Source of the DNA: DASSKF01 sp035690725
GTDB lineage: Bacteria > Actinomycetota > Actinomycetes > Actinomycetales > Dermatophilaceae
Direction: 5' to 3'
Length of the DNA stretch: 26,868 bases
Assembly (NCBI GenBank): GCA_035690725.1
Contig: DASSKF010000207.1
Coordinates: forward strand, 1 to 26,868
The notes beneath the pieces were generated by a model, which was not told where the DNA came from, ran no database searches, and saw only the letters and a program-made list of their open reading frames with translations. The position numbers and the translations under genes are program-made. Shown here piece by piece: positions 7,559 through 14,350 of this stretch (the stretch's first letter is position 1; each line of letters starts with the position of its first letter).

Positions 7559-8347
7559 TCAGGCCTCCTTGCTCTCGGTCGCGGGGCGCACGGTCCGCCG
7601 CTCGATCCGCTTGTCCGACACCTGCTCCGGGCTCAGCGGCAGCACCCGCTGCACGTAGATCCCGGGCAGGTGCACCTCGTCGGGGTCGAGCTCGCCGGGG
7701 TCGACGAGCTCCTCCACCTCGGCGACCGTGACCAGGCCGGCCATCGCCGCGAGCGGGTTGAAGTTGCGCGCGCTCTTGTTGAACACGAGGTTGCCGTGCC
7801 GGTCGCCCTTCCAGGCGCGCACCAGCCCGAAGTCGCACACGATCGCGTGCTCGAGGACGAACGTGCGCGGGTGGCCGTGCCAGTCGAGCTCGCGGGTCTC
7901 CTTGACCGGGGAGGACTTGGCGATCCCGCCGCTGCCGTCGTAGCGCCACGGCAGGCCGCCGTCGGCGATCTGGGTGCCGACGCCGGTGGCGGTGTAGAAC
8001 GCCGGGATCCCGGCGCCGCCGGCCCGCAGCTTCTCCGCGAGGGTGCCCTGCGGCGTCAGCTCGACCTCGAGCTCACCGTGCAGGAACTGCCGCTCGAACT
8101 CCTTGTTCTCCCCGACGTAGGAGGAGACCATCCGGCGGATCCGCTTGTCCTTCAACAACACCCCCAGGCCCCAGTCGTCCACGCCGCAGTTGTTCGACAC
8201 CGCTTCCAGGTCGGTGACGCCTGCGTCGTGGATCGCCGCGATGAGCACGCTCGGGATGCCGCACAGCCCGAACCCGCCCACCGCCAGGGACGAGCCGTCG
8301 ACGATCCCGTCGATGGCCTCGGCAGCAGAGGAGACGACTTTGTCCAT
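7559..8347 (-). CDS. scoA: 3-oxoacid CoA-transferase subunit A
   Basis: The 262-residue alpha subunit starts at ATG 8345-8347. The CoA-binding/oxyanion segment GGFGLCGIP (residues 24-32) and SNNCG (51-55) are diagnostic. The later blocks TGVGTQIADG, KGDRHGNLVFNKSARNFNP and HLPGIYVQRV are typical of the family, and the length fits. It pairs with scoB directly downstream. A TAGAGT box ends 7 nt upstream of the ATG, giving a leaderless transcript for the scoAB unit. The longer frame running up to 8605 crosses the palindrome at 8402-8490 and lacks family similarity there, so the ATG at 8347 is preferred. Confidence 0.95.
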   Translation of the reverse strand: MDKVVSSAAEAIDGIVDGSSLAVGGFGLCGIPSVLIAAIHDAGVTDLEAVSNNCGVDDWGLGVLLKDKRIRRMVSSYVGENKEFERQFLHGELEVELTPQGTLAEKLRAGGAGIPAFYTATGVGTQIADGGLPWRYDGSGGIAKSSPVKETRELDWHGHPRTFVLEHAIVCDFGLVRAWKGDRHGNLVFNKSARNFNPLAAMAGLVTVAEVEELVDPGELDPDEVHLPGIYVQRVLPLSPEQVSDKRIERRTVRPATESKEA

Positions 8348-8360
8348 GTCGCGGACTCTA
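8345..8360 (-). promoter_or_regulatory. leaderless -10 box of scoAB
   Basis: On the minus strand TAGAGT (8355-8360) is followed by exactly 7 nt and then the ATG of scoA. It matches the TANNNT spacing seen at several other starts in this window. Confidence 0.65.
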
Positions 8361-8401
8361 TCGTCGGCACAAGTCCCCGATCGCCCCACCACCCCCGTGC
8401 T

Positions 8402-8490
8402 CGTCTGGGCCCGCTTTGCTCGGTTCAGGCCGCTGCGCGGGGCCGCGAGAGCGGCCTGAACCGAGCAAAGCGGCTTGAGGCGAGCAGACG
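8402..8490. terminator. long palindrome between TIGR03089 gene and scoA
   Basis: Arms 8411-8434 and 8450-8473 are perfectly complementary over 24 nt around a 15-nt GC-rich loop. Outer hexamers 8402-8407 and 8485-8490 (CGTCTG/CAGACG) add six pairs across an asymmetric internal loop. It lies just after the stop of the TIGR03089 gene (8494, minus strand) and before the scoAB promoter, so termination of the upstream transcript is the likely role. Confidence 0.65.
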
Positions 8491-8493
8491 CCG

Positions 8494-9276
8494 TCAGGGG
8501 AGGTCGGGGGAGTCGAGGGTGACGCCCTCGGACTCCAGCCGCGACGCGAGGTCCGGCGCTCCGGCACCGCCGCGGGAGAGCACGACCGACCCGTCGCGGG
8601 CCCACGCCGCCAGCACCTGCCGCAGCACCGCCGCGACGTCCCCTCCCGCCAGGTGCAGGCGCACCCCGCTGGGCCAGTCCACGGCGGGGACCAGCTCGTC
8701 ATACCGCCAGGAGTGGTATGCCGGCTGGGCACCGCGACGGCGCAGCGCCACCTCGTCCGCCCCGGCCGTGGCGAAGGCGGTGAACCGGTCTCCGTGGGTG
8801 GCCAGCTCCCGGGCCTCGTCCATGCCGCCGGCCGGCACCGGGCTGGGGGCGGACCGGGCGAGCGCCGCGAGGGTGACCACGACCAGCTCGCCGGTCCCCG
8901 GGTCCGCCTCGAGGTCGGTGCTGACCAGTACGTCCGCGTGCTGCGCGAGCTCCGTGGCCGCGTCGCCGCTGCCCTCGCCGTCGGCCGCGACCTCGACGGT
9001 GGCGCCGACCGACCAGGCCGCCATCGCCCAGTAGACGGTGCGCCAGTGCAGGGTCGGCAGGTCGAGCGCGACCACCGAGCCGGGGCCGGCGTCGAGCTCG
9101 TCCTGCAGCGCGTTGCCGGCCTTGGCGACCCAGTTGGCGAGGACCTTGCCGGACAGCTCGATCCGCTCGCCCTTCGTCGGGCCCTCCACGTCGTCGTAGA
9201 AGGTCAGCCGCGGGCGTGCCGCGTCGGCCGCGAGCATGCCCGCCAGGATCACGTCAGGGGTCTGCACGTCGCTCAC
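8494..9276 (-). CDS. TIGR03089 family protein (AMP-binding-like fragment)
   Basis: The 260-residue protein from GTG 9274-9276 matches the actinobacterial TIGR03089 family. It resembles the N-terminal third of acyl-CoA synthetase/AMP-binding enzymes but lacks the catalytic remainder. Visible blocks are PRLTFYDDVEGPTKGERIELSG and VLANWVAKAGNALQDELDAGPG, which resemble the acyl-activating core 'T Y.EL...VN..A..L'. Next comes VVALDLPTLHWRTVYWAMAAWSVGATVE. The P-loop (TSGTTG-type) and later adenylation motifs are absent, so adenylating activity is not expected. Function is unknown. In many actinobacteria it lies near envelope biosynthesis genes; here it is near cofDE and whiB only at a distance. 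A GGAG about 10 nt upstream may act as ribosome binding site. Confidence 0.8.
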   Translation of the reverse strand: MSDVQTPDVILAGMLAADAARPRLTFYDDVEGPTKGERIELSGKVLANWVAKAGNALQDELDAGPGSVVALDLPTLHWRTVYWAMAAWSVGATVEVAADGEGSGDAATELAQHADVLVSTDLEADPGTGELVVVTLAALARSAPSPVPAGGMDEARELATHGDRFTAFATAGADEVALRRRGAQPAYHSWRYDELVPAVDWPSGVRLHLAGGDVAAVLRQVLAAWARDGSVVLSRGGAGAPDLASRLESEGVTLDSPDLP

Positions 9277-9313
9277 GGTAGGCCGAACTCCGGGTGGGTA
9301 GCATCGCCGGGTC

Positions 9314-10282
9314 ATGACGACCTCCCGCCATTGGCGTCCCGCGCGGCCGCTCGACGTCGCCGCCACCTGGGGGCGGCTGCGCCGCGGCGGGGGCGACCCC
9401 ACCTGGCGCGAGCCCGGCGACGGGCGGATCTGGTGGGGGATGCGCACGCCGCACGGCCCGGCCACCCTCGCGCTGGCGGTCGACCGTGGTGGCGGCACGG
9501 TCGACGCCCGCGCCTGGGGCGAGGCCGCCGGGTGGGTGCTCGACCGGCTCCCCGAGATGCTGGGGGAGGGCGACGACCCCGGCGGGTTCGTCCCCCGTCA
9601 TCCCCTCGTGGCGGAGGCCGTGCGACGGTTCCCCGGCTGGCGGGTCCCGCGGACGGGGATGGTCATGTCCGCGCTCGTGCCGACGGTCGTCGAGCAGCGG
9701 GTCACCGGGGCCGAGGCGTTCGGCGCCTGGCGCAGGCTGGTCCGGCGGTTCGGCACCCGGGCACCCGGTCCGACCGGCGAGCTCGACCTGTGGGTGGCGC
9801 CGTCGGCGCAGGAGTGGGCGCGGGTGCCGTCGTGGGAGTGGCGCACGGTCGGCGTGGAGGGCGCGCGCTCGGACACGGTGGTGCGGGCCTGCCGCTACGC
9901 CGGGCGGCTCGAGCAGTGCGCGGCACTGACGCACGAGGAGGCACACCGGCGGCTGCGCGGCATACCGGGTGTGGGGGTGTGGACCGCCGCGGAGGTGCGC
10001 CAGCGCGCGCTCGGCGACCCCGACGCGGTCAGCTTCGGCGACTACCACGTCGCCAAGGACGTGGGGTGGGCGCTCGTCGGGCACGAGGTCGACGACGCCG
10101 GGATGGCCGAGCTGCTGGAGCCGTGGGCCGGGCACCGCTACCGGGTGCAGCGGCTGCTCGAGCTGGTCGGCGCCCACCGGCCGCGGCGCGGTCCGCGGAT
10201 GGCCCTGCCGACGCACCTCCCGGTCGCTCGCCCCGGTGGCCGTGCCCGCCCGCGCGCGGTGGCGCGTCGCCTCGCCGGCTGA
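9314..10282 (+). CDS. AlkA-like DNA-3-methyladenine glycosylase (HhH-GPD)
   Basis: The 322-residue protein has the HhH-GPD base-excision glycosylase signature near residues 214-245. The hairpin is LRGIPGVGVWTAAEVRQRAL, followed by DPDAVSFGDYHVAKDVGW, in which the Asp of GDYHV aligns with the catalytic Asp of AlkA (D238). This group removes alkylated purines and similar lesions and leaves an abasic site. The N-terminal half (WRPARPLDVAATWGRLRRG, then WWGMRTPHGPATLALAV) resembles the AlkA N-terminal domain. The C-terminus is a basic, disordered-looking tail. The ATG at 9314 is preceded by TAGCAT (9299-9304) at 9 nt, so a near-leaderless transcript is possible. It diverges from the TIGR03089 gene with a 37-bp gap. 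The last codons and stop lie inside a 43-bp direct repeat. Confidence 0.87.
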   Translation: MTTSRHWRPARPLDVAATWGRLRRGGGDPTWREPGDGRIWWGMRTPHGPATLALAVDRGGGTVDARAWGEAAGWVLDRLPEMLGEGDDPGGFVPRHPLVAEAVRRFPGWRVPRTGMVMSALVPTVVEQRVTGAEAFGAWRRLVRRFGTRAPGPTGELDLWVAPSAQEWARVPSWEWRTVGVEGARSDTVVRACRYAGRLEQCAALTHEEAHRRLRGIPGVGVWTAAEVRQRALGDPDAVSFGDYHVAKDVGWALVGHEVDDAGMAELLEPWAGHRYRVQRLLELVGAHRPRRGPRMALPTHLPVARPGGRARPRAVARRLAG

Positions 10283-10365
10283 GAAGTGGCCGAGCGGTGC
10301 GCTTCTTCGGCGGACGGTGCCGTCGCCGGCTGAGAAGTGGCCGAGCGGTGCGCTTCTTCGGCGGA
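10272..10365. repeat. two perfect 43-bp direct repeats (period 51) with internal hairpin
   Basis: Copies at 10272-10314 and 10323-10365 are identical over 43 nt. The first contains the last codons and stop of the glycosylase gene. Within each copy CGCCG and AGAAG can pair with CTTCT and CGGCG, giving an imperfect hairpin. The gap is between convergent genes (stops at 10282 and 10406), so a doubled terminator is the simplest reading. Confidence 0.6.
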
Positions 10366-10405
10366 ACCGGGGCCGTGGCCGTCCCTGCCCCGTCCGACCC
10401 ACGGA

Positions 10406-11641
10406 TCAGGTCCCGCTGGAGGTCGGTTTCGGGTAGTAGCGGTGGTACTTGCGGAAGAAGTTCAGCGTCACCGCCGCGACCGTGGCCCGCCGCTTGAGCG
10501 ACCCGTCGCGCCGGTAGCGCAGCGGGTGCACGACCGAGCGCCGCTGGACCGCTCGCCACACCCGCGAGCGCAGCGCCGGCGGCAGGTAGCGCCGCAGCAG
10601 CGGCAGCGGCACCACGGTGTAGAGCACCTCCCGTGCGGTCCGCACCGGCGCCAGGCTGCGCTGGTTGGCGACGTCCTCGACGAGGAACCGTGCGACGTTG
10701 GCGCCGGCGGCCGTGACGTAGTAGTTGTTCCGCCCGATCCGCGGGTTGACCTCGAAGAACACGTCCTCGCCGGTGCGCGGGTCGCGCTTGAAGTCGAAGT
10801 TGGCGAAGCCGTGGTAGTCGGCCCGGTCCAGGAACCGCTCCGCCGCGTCCATCGCCTCCGGGTAGGGCTCGGTGAGGATCGCCGCCGGCACGCCGAGCAT
10901 GTCCGGCGTGTGCTCCTCCAGCAGCACCCGCCCGGTCGACAGCAGCGTCACCGTCCCGCTGCGGTCGCGGTATGCCGTGAGCGAGCCCATCTGCGTCTCG
11001 TCACCGGGGACGAACTCCTGCACGAGGAACGTCCCCCCGTAGCCCGCGACCCACAGGGCCACGAGCAGCTCGTCGAGCTCGGCGCGGGTCTCGATGTCGT
11101 GGATCTTCTTCTTCCCCGGGAACTCCACGTAGTGGTAGTCGGCGCTGGAGGCCGGCTTGGCGACGACCGGGTAGGCCAGGTCGAACTCCAGCGCGCGCAC
11201 CGCCTCGGCGGAGTCCAGGGAGGTGATGTCGACCGCGACCTGGCGGGGCGTGCGCATCCCGACCTCCTCGCAGATCCGCGCGAAGTGCTCCTTGTCGGAG
11301 ACCTCGTCGAAGGTCTTCTCGTCGGGCAGCGCCATCAGGTAGTGCGGTTCCAGCAGCTCCCGGTGCTGGATCAGCGTGCGCACGAACCAGTCGGCGTTGG
11401 TCACGAGCACCCGGGTGTGGTGCGGGTGCTCGCGCGCGATCGCCACGAGCGTCTGCACGAGGACCTCGCTGTCGCGCATGTCCGGCGTCAGCCGGGTGTC
11501 CACGATCCGCGAGTCGACCAGCGGCGCCGCGGCCACGGAGGTCACGGCGATGCCGGTGCAGCCGTACTCCTCGTGGAAGGCCCGCAGCAGCGCGTAGACG
11601 CCGATGTCGCCGCCGAGGGCGACCGGGAGCAGCTCGGTCAT
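10406..11641 (-). CDS. ATP-grasp carboxylate-amine ligase (possible D-Asp/D-Glu ligase)
   Basis: The 411-residue protein from ATG 11639-11641 has GGAGG about 6 nt upstream. Residues ~1-115 form the pre-ATP-grasp domain (VALGGDIGVYALLRAFHEEYG). ATP-grasp motifs follow: YPVVAKPASSADY with the ATP-contacting lysine, TFLVQEFVPGDETQMGSL, and FANFDFKRDP with FFEVNPRIGRNNYY, the last carrying the Mg-binding Glu and Asn. After ~350 the C-terminus is basic and ends with FRKYHRYYPKP. Such enzymes form amide bonds via acyl phosphates. Relatives in Gram-positive bacteria include D-aspartate ligases that add the peptidoglycan cross-bridge residue. That assignment is a possibility and not proven here. It follows cofE by 43 bp; a TAGGCT overlapping the cofE stop could give it its own promoter. 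Confidence 0.75.
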   Translation of the reverse strand: MTELLPVALGGDIGVYALLRAFHEEYGCTGIAVTSVAAAPLVDSRIVDTRLTPDMRDSEVLVQTLVAIAREHPHHTRVLVTNADWFVRTLIQHRELLEPHYLMALPDEKTFDEVSDKEHFARICEEVGMRTPRQVAVDITSLDSAEAVRALEFDLAYPVVAKPASSADYHYVEFPGKKKIHDIETRAELDELLVALWVAGYGGTFLVQEFVPGDETQMGSLTAYRDRSGTVTLLSTGRVLLEEHTPDMLGVPAAILTEPYPEAMDAAERFLDRADYHGFANFDFKRDPRTGEDVFFEVNPRIGRNNYYVTAAGANVARFLVEDVANQRSLAPVRTAREVLYTVVPLPLLRRYLPPALRSRVWRAVQRRSVVHPLRYRRDGSLKRRATVAAVTLNFFRKYHRYYPKPTSSGT

Positions 11642-11684
11642 GGGCGTCCTCCGGGGGTTCTCGGGTGCGCGGCGGTCCGCCAGC

Positions 11685-12779
11685 CTATCGCCGGGCGGCC
11701 GGGCGCACCGACAGGCGGACCTCGCCGCCCTCGCGCTCGACCTCGCTGGTCCGCCCCTCACCGGTCAGCGCGACGCGCACCCGGGCGACCGCCTGGCCGA
11801 GCGCGAACGGGTCCTCGCCGGTGAGCCGGACGCCGCCCGGCTCCAGCCGCGCCGACACCCCGGGCTGGTCGTGCAGCCCCACCGTGAGCGCCCGCCGCAG
11901 CACGCTCTCCTCGTCCTCGGGCAGCACCGACGCGATGCCGCACTCGGCCGCCTCGGTCGTGCCCGGGGCCACGCCGAGGGCCGCCCGCACCGACTCCGCC
12001 GCGCCCAGGGCGAACCAGTCGGCCGGCCCGGTTCGCACCACCGAGCGCGCGCCCTCGTCCGCGTCCTCGCCGGCCGCACCCGGACCGGTCCCCACGACCA
12101 GGTGCGCCAGGCCGCGCAGGTGCGCGACCGGCACGGCCGTCGCCTTGCCCTTGACCAGGTCGGCCGCCGCGGCCACCTCGTCGACGAGGCACCGCTCGGT
12201 CACCGCCAGCTCGCGCCCGTCGGCGTCGACCGCCCCGCGCAGGTCCTCGCGCACCCGCACCCCCGCGGCGCCGAGCGCGAAGTCCACCTGCCCGGTCCGC
12301 CACGGCCGCCCGGCGGTGTCGCTGAGGACCACCCCGATCGCCGGCGGCTCGCCTCCCGCGACCCGTCCCCACTCCTGCCGTATGCCGTCCCGCAGCTCGC
12401 GCGCGCACCCGTCCGGGTCGTGCGGCAGCAGCAGGAGCACGTCGGGGGAGCCGGTGTTCGACGCGTCGACGCCGGCGGCGGCCATCACCGGGCCGGCGAG
12501 CGACTCGACGATCCGCGCCGTGCCCCGCGGCGTGAGCCGCTCGGCCACGACCCGGCGGGACTGCTCGAGCACCACCCGGTCGCGGGTGCCCGGGTCGCCG
12601 GAGCCGGCCGCCGCGGTCAGTCCCGCGGCCTTGGAGACGACCTTGCTCGACACGACGAGGACGTCGCCGTCGAGCAGCTCGATCCCGTTCTCGCGCAAGG
12701 CGACCACGACGACAGCGGCGAGGTCCGCACCGGCGGTGAGCTCCGGCATACCGTCGAGGCCGGTGAGGGTGAGCGTCAC
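11685..12779 (-). CDS. cofE: coenzyme F420-0:L-glutamate ligase (CofE/FbiB N-domain) with unrecognised C-terminal extension
   Basis: The 364-residue protein starts at GTG 12777-12779, overlapping the cofD stop by 4 nt. Residues ~1-250 are CofE. VLVVSSKVVSKAAGL contains the GTP/metal-binding motif, and GVVLSDTAGRPWRTGQVDFALGAAG and LVKGKATAVPVAHL are diagnostic. The enzyme adds gamma-linked glutamates to F420-0 using GTP. In mycobacterial FbiB (448 residues) the CofE part is fused to an FMN-binding nitroreductase domain that reduces dehydro-F420. Here the linker DWFALGAAES resembles the FbiB linker, but the remaining ~110 residues show no nitroreductase motifs and are too short for that domain. 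The reductase may be encoded elsewhere, or the extension may be a degenerate remnant. Confidence 0.92.
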   Translation of the reverse strand: MTLTLTGLDGMPELTAGADLAAVVVVALRENGIELLDGDVLVVSSKVVSKAAGLTAAAGSGDPGTRDRVVLEQSRRVVAERLTPRGTARIVESLAGPVMAAAGVDASNTGSPDVLLLLPHDPDGCARELRDGIRQEWGRVAGGEPPAIGVVLSDTAGRPWRTGQVDFALGAAGVRVREDLRGAVDADGRELAVTERCLVDEVAAAADLVKGKATAVPVAHLRGLAHLVVGTGPGAAGEDADEGARSVVRTGPADWFALGAAESVRAALGVAPGTTEAAECGIASVLPEDEESVLRRALTVGLHDQPGVSARLEPGGVRLTGEDPFALGQAVARVRVALTGEGRTSEVEREGGEVRLSVRPAARR

Positions 12780-13765
12780 CGGCGGTCCCGCAGCTCGCGG
12801 CCCAGTTCGACTGACGCGCCGGCGATCTCGGCCGCCCGCTCGACGTCGCGCATCCACAGCGGCCGGGAGCGCACCTCGACGCCGCGGGGGAAGCCGCGCC
12901 CGCCACTCGGGGCGTCGATGGTGTCGACGAGCCAGCCGTCGAGGAAGTCGCCGTAGAGCCCGGCGACCGCCTCCGTCGTGGAGCCCACGCCGATCGCCCG
13001 CAGGCACGCGTCGGCGTGGCCGCGGACGGGGGCGCCGCCGATCAGCGGGGAGACGCCCACGACGGGAGCGGTGGTGCCGCGCAACGCATCCCGCACCCCG
13101 GGCACGCCGAGGATGATGCCGATCGAGACGACCGGGTTGCTCGGCGGGAGCAGCACCAGGTCGGCCTGCCGGATCGCGTCGAGCACCCCCGGGGCGGCGG
13201 TGGCCCGGTCCATGCCGGCGGCGATGAAGCGCTGGGCCGGCACCGCGGCGCGCATCCGGACCCACCACTCCTGGAAGTGCACCGCGCGCGTGGTGCCGTC
13301 CTCGTCCGCCACGACGACGTGGGTCTCGACGGGGGAGTCGGTCATCGGCAGCAGGGTGACCCTCTGGTCCGGCAGCCCCCAGCGGCCGGCGACCAGCGCG
13401 GTCACCTCCGAGAGGGTGCGCCCCTGCCCGAGCCACTGGCTGCGGGCGATGTGGGTGGCGAAGTCGCGGTCGCCGAGGCCGAACCACTGCGGCTGCGCCC
13501 CGTATGCCGCGAGCTCGCCCTGCACGACGTGCGTCTCGTCGGCGCGCCCCCAGCCCTGGTCCTCGTCGACGCCGCCGCCGAGGGTGTAGACGAGCGTGTC
13601 CAGGTCGGGGCAGACCCGCAGGCCGAACAGGGTGACGTCGTCGCCGGTGTTGCCGATGACGGTCAGCGAGCTGTCCGCGAGGGCGGGGGTGCGGTCCAGG
13701 TGGGTCCGCAGCCCGCGCAGGAAGCGGGCGCCACCGACCCCGCCGGCGAGTGCCGTGATCTGCAT
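12776..13765 (-). CDS. cofD: 2-phospho-L-lactate / phosphoenolpyruvate transferase, F420 biosynthesis
   Basis: The 329-residue protein starts at ATG 13763-13765 (MQITALAGGVGGARFLRG). The N-terminal glycine-rich loop GGVGGARF, the segment LTVIGNTGDDVTLFGLRVCPDLDTLVYTLGG and LVLLPPSNPVVSIGIILGVPGV are hallmarks of CofD (FbiA). It joins the 7,8-didemethyl-8-hydroxy-5-deazariboflavin core Fo to a phospholactate or phosphoenolpyruvate moiety delivered as a GDP/GTP adduct. In actinobacteria this yields dehydro-F420-0. It is translationally coupled to cofE and divergent from whiB, the same arrangement as whiB2-fbiA-fbiB in mycobacteria. A GACACT element ends 7 nt before the ATG, consistent with a leaderless transcript. 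The frame extends further upstream, but the conserved family N-terminus begins at this ATG. Confidence 0.95.
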   Translation of the reverse strand: MQITALAGGVGGARFLRGLRTHLDRTPALADSSLTVIGNTGDDVTLFGLRVCPDLDTLVYTLGGGVDEDQGWGRADETHVVQGELAAYGAQPQWFGLGDRDFATHIARSQWLGQGRTLSEVTALVAGRWGLPDQRVTLLPMTDSPVETHVVVADEDGTTRAVHFQEWWVRMRAAVPAQRFIAAGMDRATAAPGVLDAIRQADLVLLPPSNPVVSIGIILGVPGVRDALRGTTAPVVGVSPLIGGAPVRGHADACLRAIGVGSTTEAVAGLYGDFLDGWLVDTIDAPSGGRGFPRGVEVRSRPLWMRDVERAAEIAGASVELGRELRDRR

Positions 13766-13895
13766 GGGCGAGAGTGTCTCAGGCGGCCGGACCGGTGCTG
13801 CGGGGTCACCGGTCCGCGGGGTCGCGTGCCGTGACACAACGCTCCACCCGGGGACGGCGCGCGTCCTCGTATCGGCAGGACTAGCAGACCTGCAC

Positions 13896-13930
13896 TTGAC
13901 TTCCCGCGTGCGACACGCGTGTAATTACAC
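13896..13930 (+). promoter_or_regulatory. putative whiB promoter with overlapping 12-bp palindrome
   Basis: TTGACT (13896-13901) is followed after 18 nt by TGTAAT (13920-13925), a reasonable -35/-10 pair pointing at whiB. The -10 lies inside the perfect palindrome GTGTAATTACAC (13919-13930), preceded by GACAC (13912-13916). This is the most AT-rich spot of the 258-bp cofD-whiB gap. A transcript from here would have a leader of ~90 nt. A regulator binding the palindrome would block the -10. The identity of such a regulator is unknown. Confidence 0.55.
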
Positions 13931-14023
13931 CGTTGTCGTCCGCGGCCGCAGTCGTTTCGAGACAGAGGGCGCAGGCGGACGTGGCCGGCAGCGAAGGTGC
14001 TGGCTACAGGTCGAGGAGGGGCC

Positions 14024-14299
14024 GTGCACGAGCTGTCACTGATCAGCGTCATGAAGGACCTCGCCGAGGAGGAGGACAGCGAGCTCGCCTGGCAGGAGCG
14101 GGCTCTGTGCGCACAGACCGATCCCGAGGCGTTCTTCCCGGAGAAGGGTGGGTCGACCCGGGACGCCAAGAAGGTGTGCGTCGGCTGCGAGGTGCGGGCC
14201 GAGTGCCTGGAGTACGCCCTCGCCCACGACGAGCGCTTCGGCATCTGGGGCGGCCTGTCCGAACGCGAGCGCCGGAAGCTCAAGAAGCGGGCCGTCTAG
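14024..14299 (+). CDS. whiB2: WhiB2/WhmD-type iron-sulfur transcriptional regulator
   Basis: The 91-residue protein from GTG 14024 has AGGAGG at 14014-14019. An internal ATG at 14051 would give 82 residues and is the alternative start. The four cluster-binding cysteines are C29, C52, C55 and C61 (CxxC plus flanking Cys), and the beta-turn motif GIWGG occupies residues 73-77, followed by a basic tail. The core ERALCAQTDPEAFFPEKGGS is nearly identical to mycobacterial WhiB2 and Streptomyces WhmD, which control septation and cell division through interaction with the primary sigma factor. Its placement divergent from cofD-cofE matches the mycobacterial locus. Expression probably depends on the promoter/palindrome at 13896-13930. 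Confidence 0.93.
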   Translation: MHELSLISVMKDLAEEEDSELAWQERALCAQTDPEAFFPEKGGSTRDAKKVCVGCEVRAECLEYALAHDERFGIWGGLSERERRKLKKRAV

Positions 14300-14350
14300 T
14301 CGCCACCGGCGACTGACGGCCCTCTTCTCGCGTCACCGCACCCACGTGCC

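Noticed and set aside
13919..13930. CRP/GlxR-type site
   Set aside because: GTG and CAC are separated by 6 rather than the 8 nt of the GTGA-N6-TCAC consensus.
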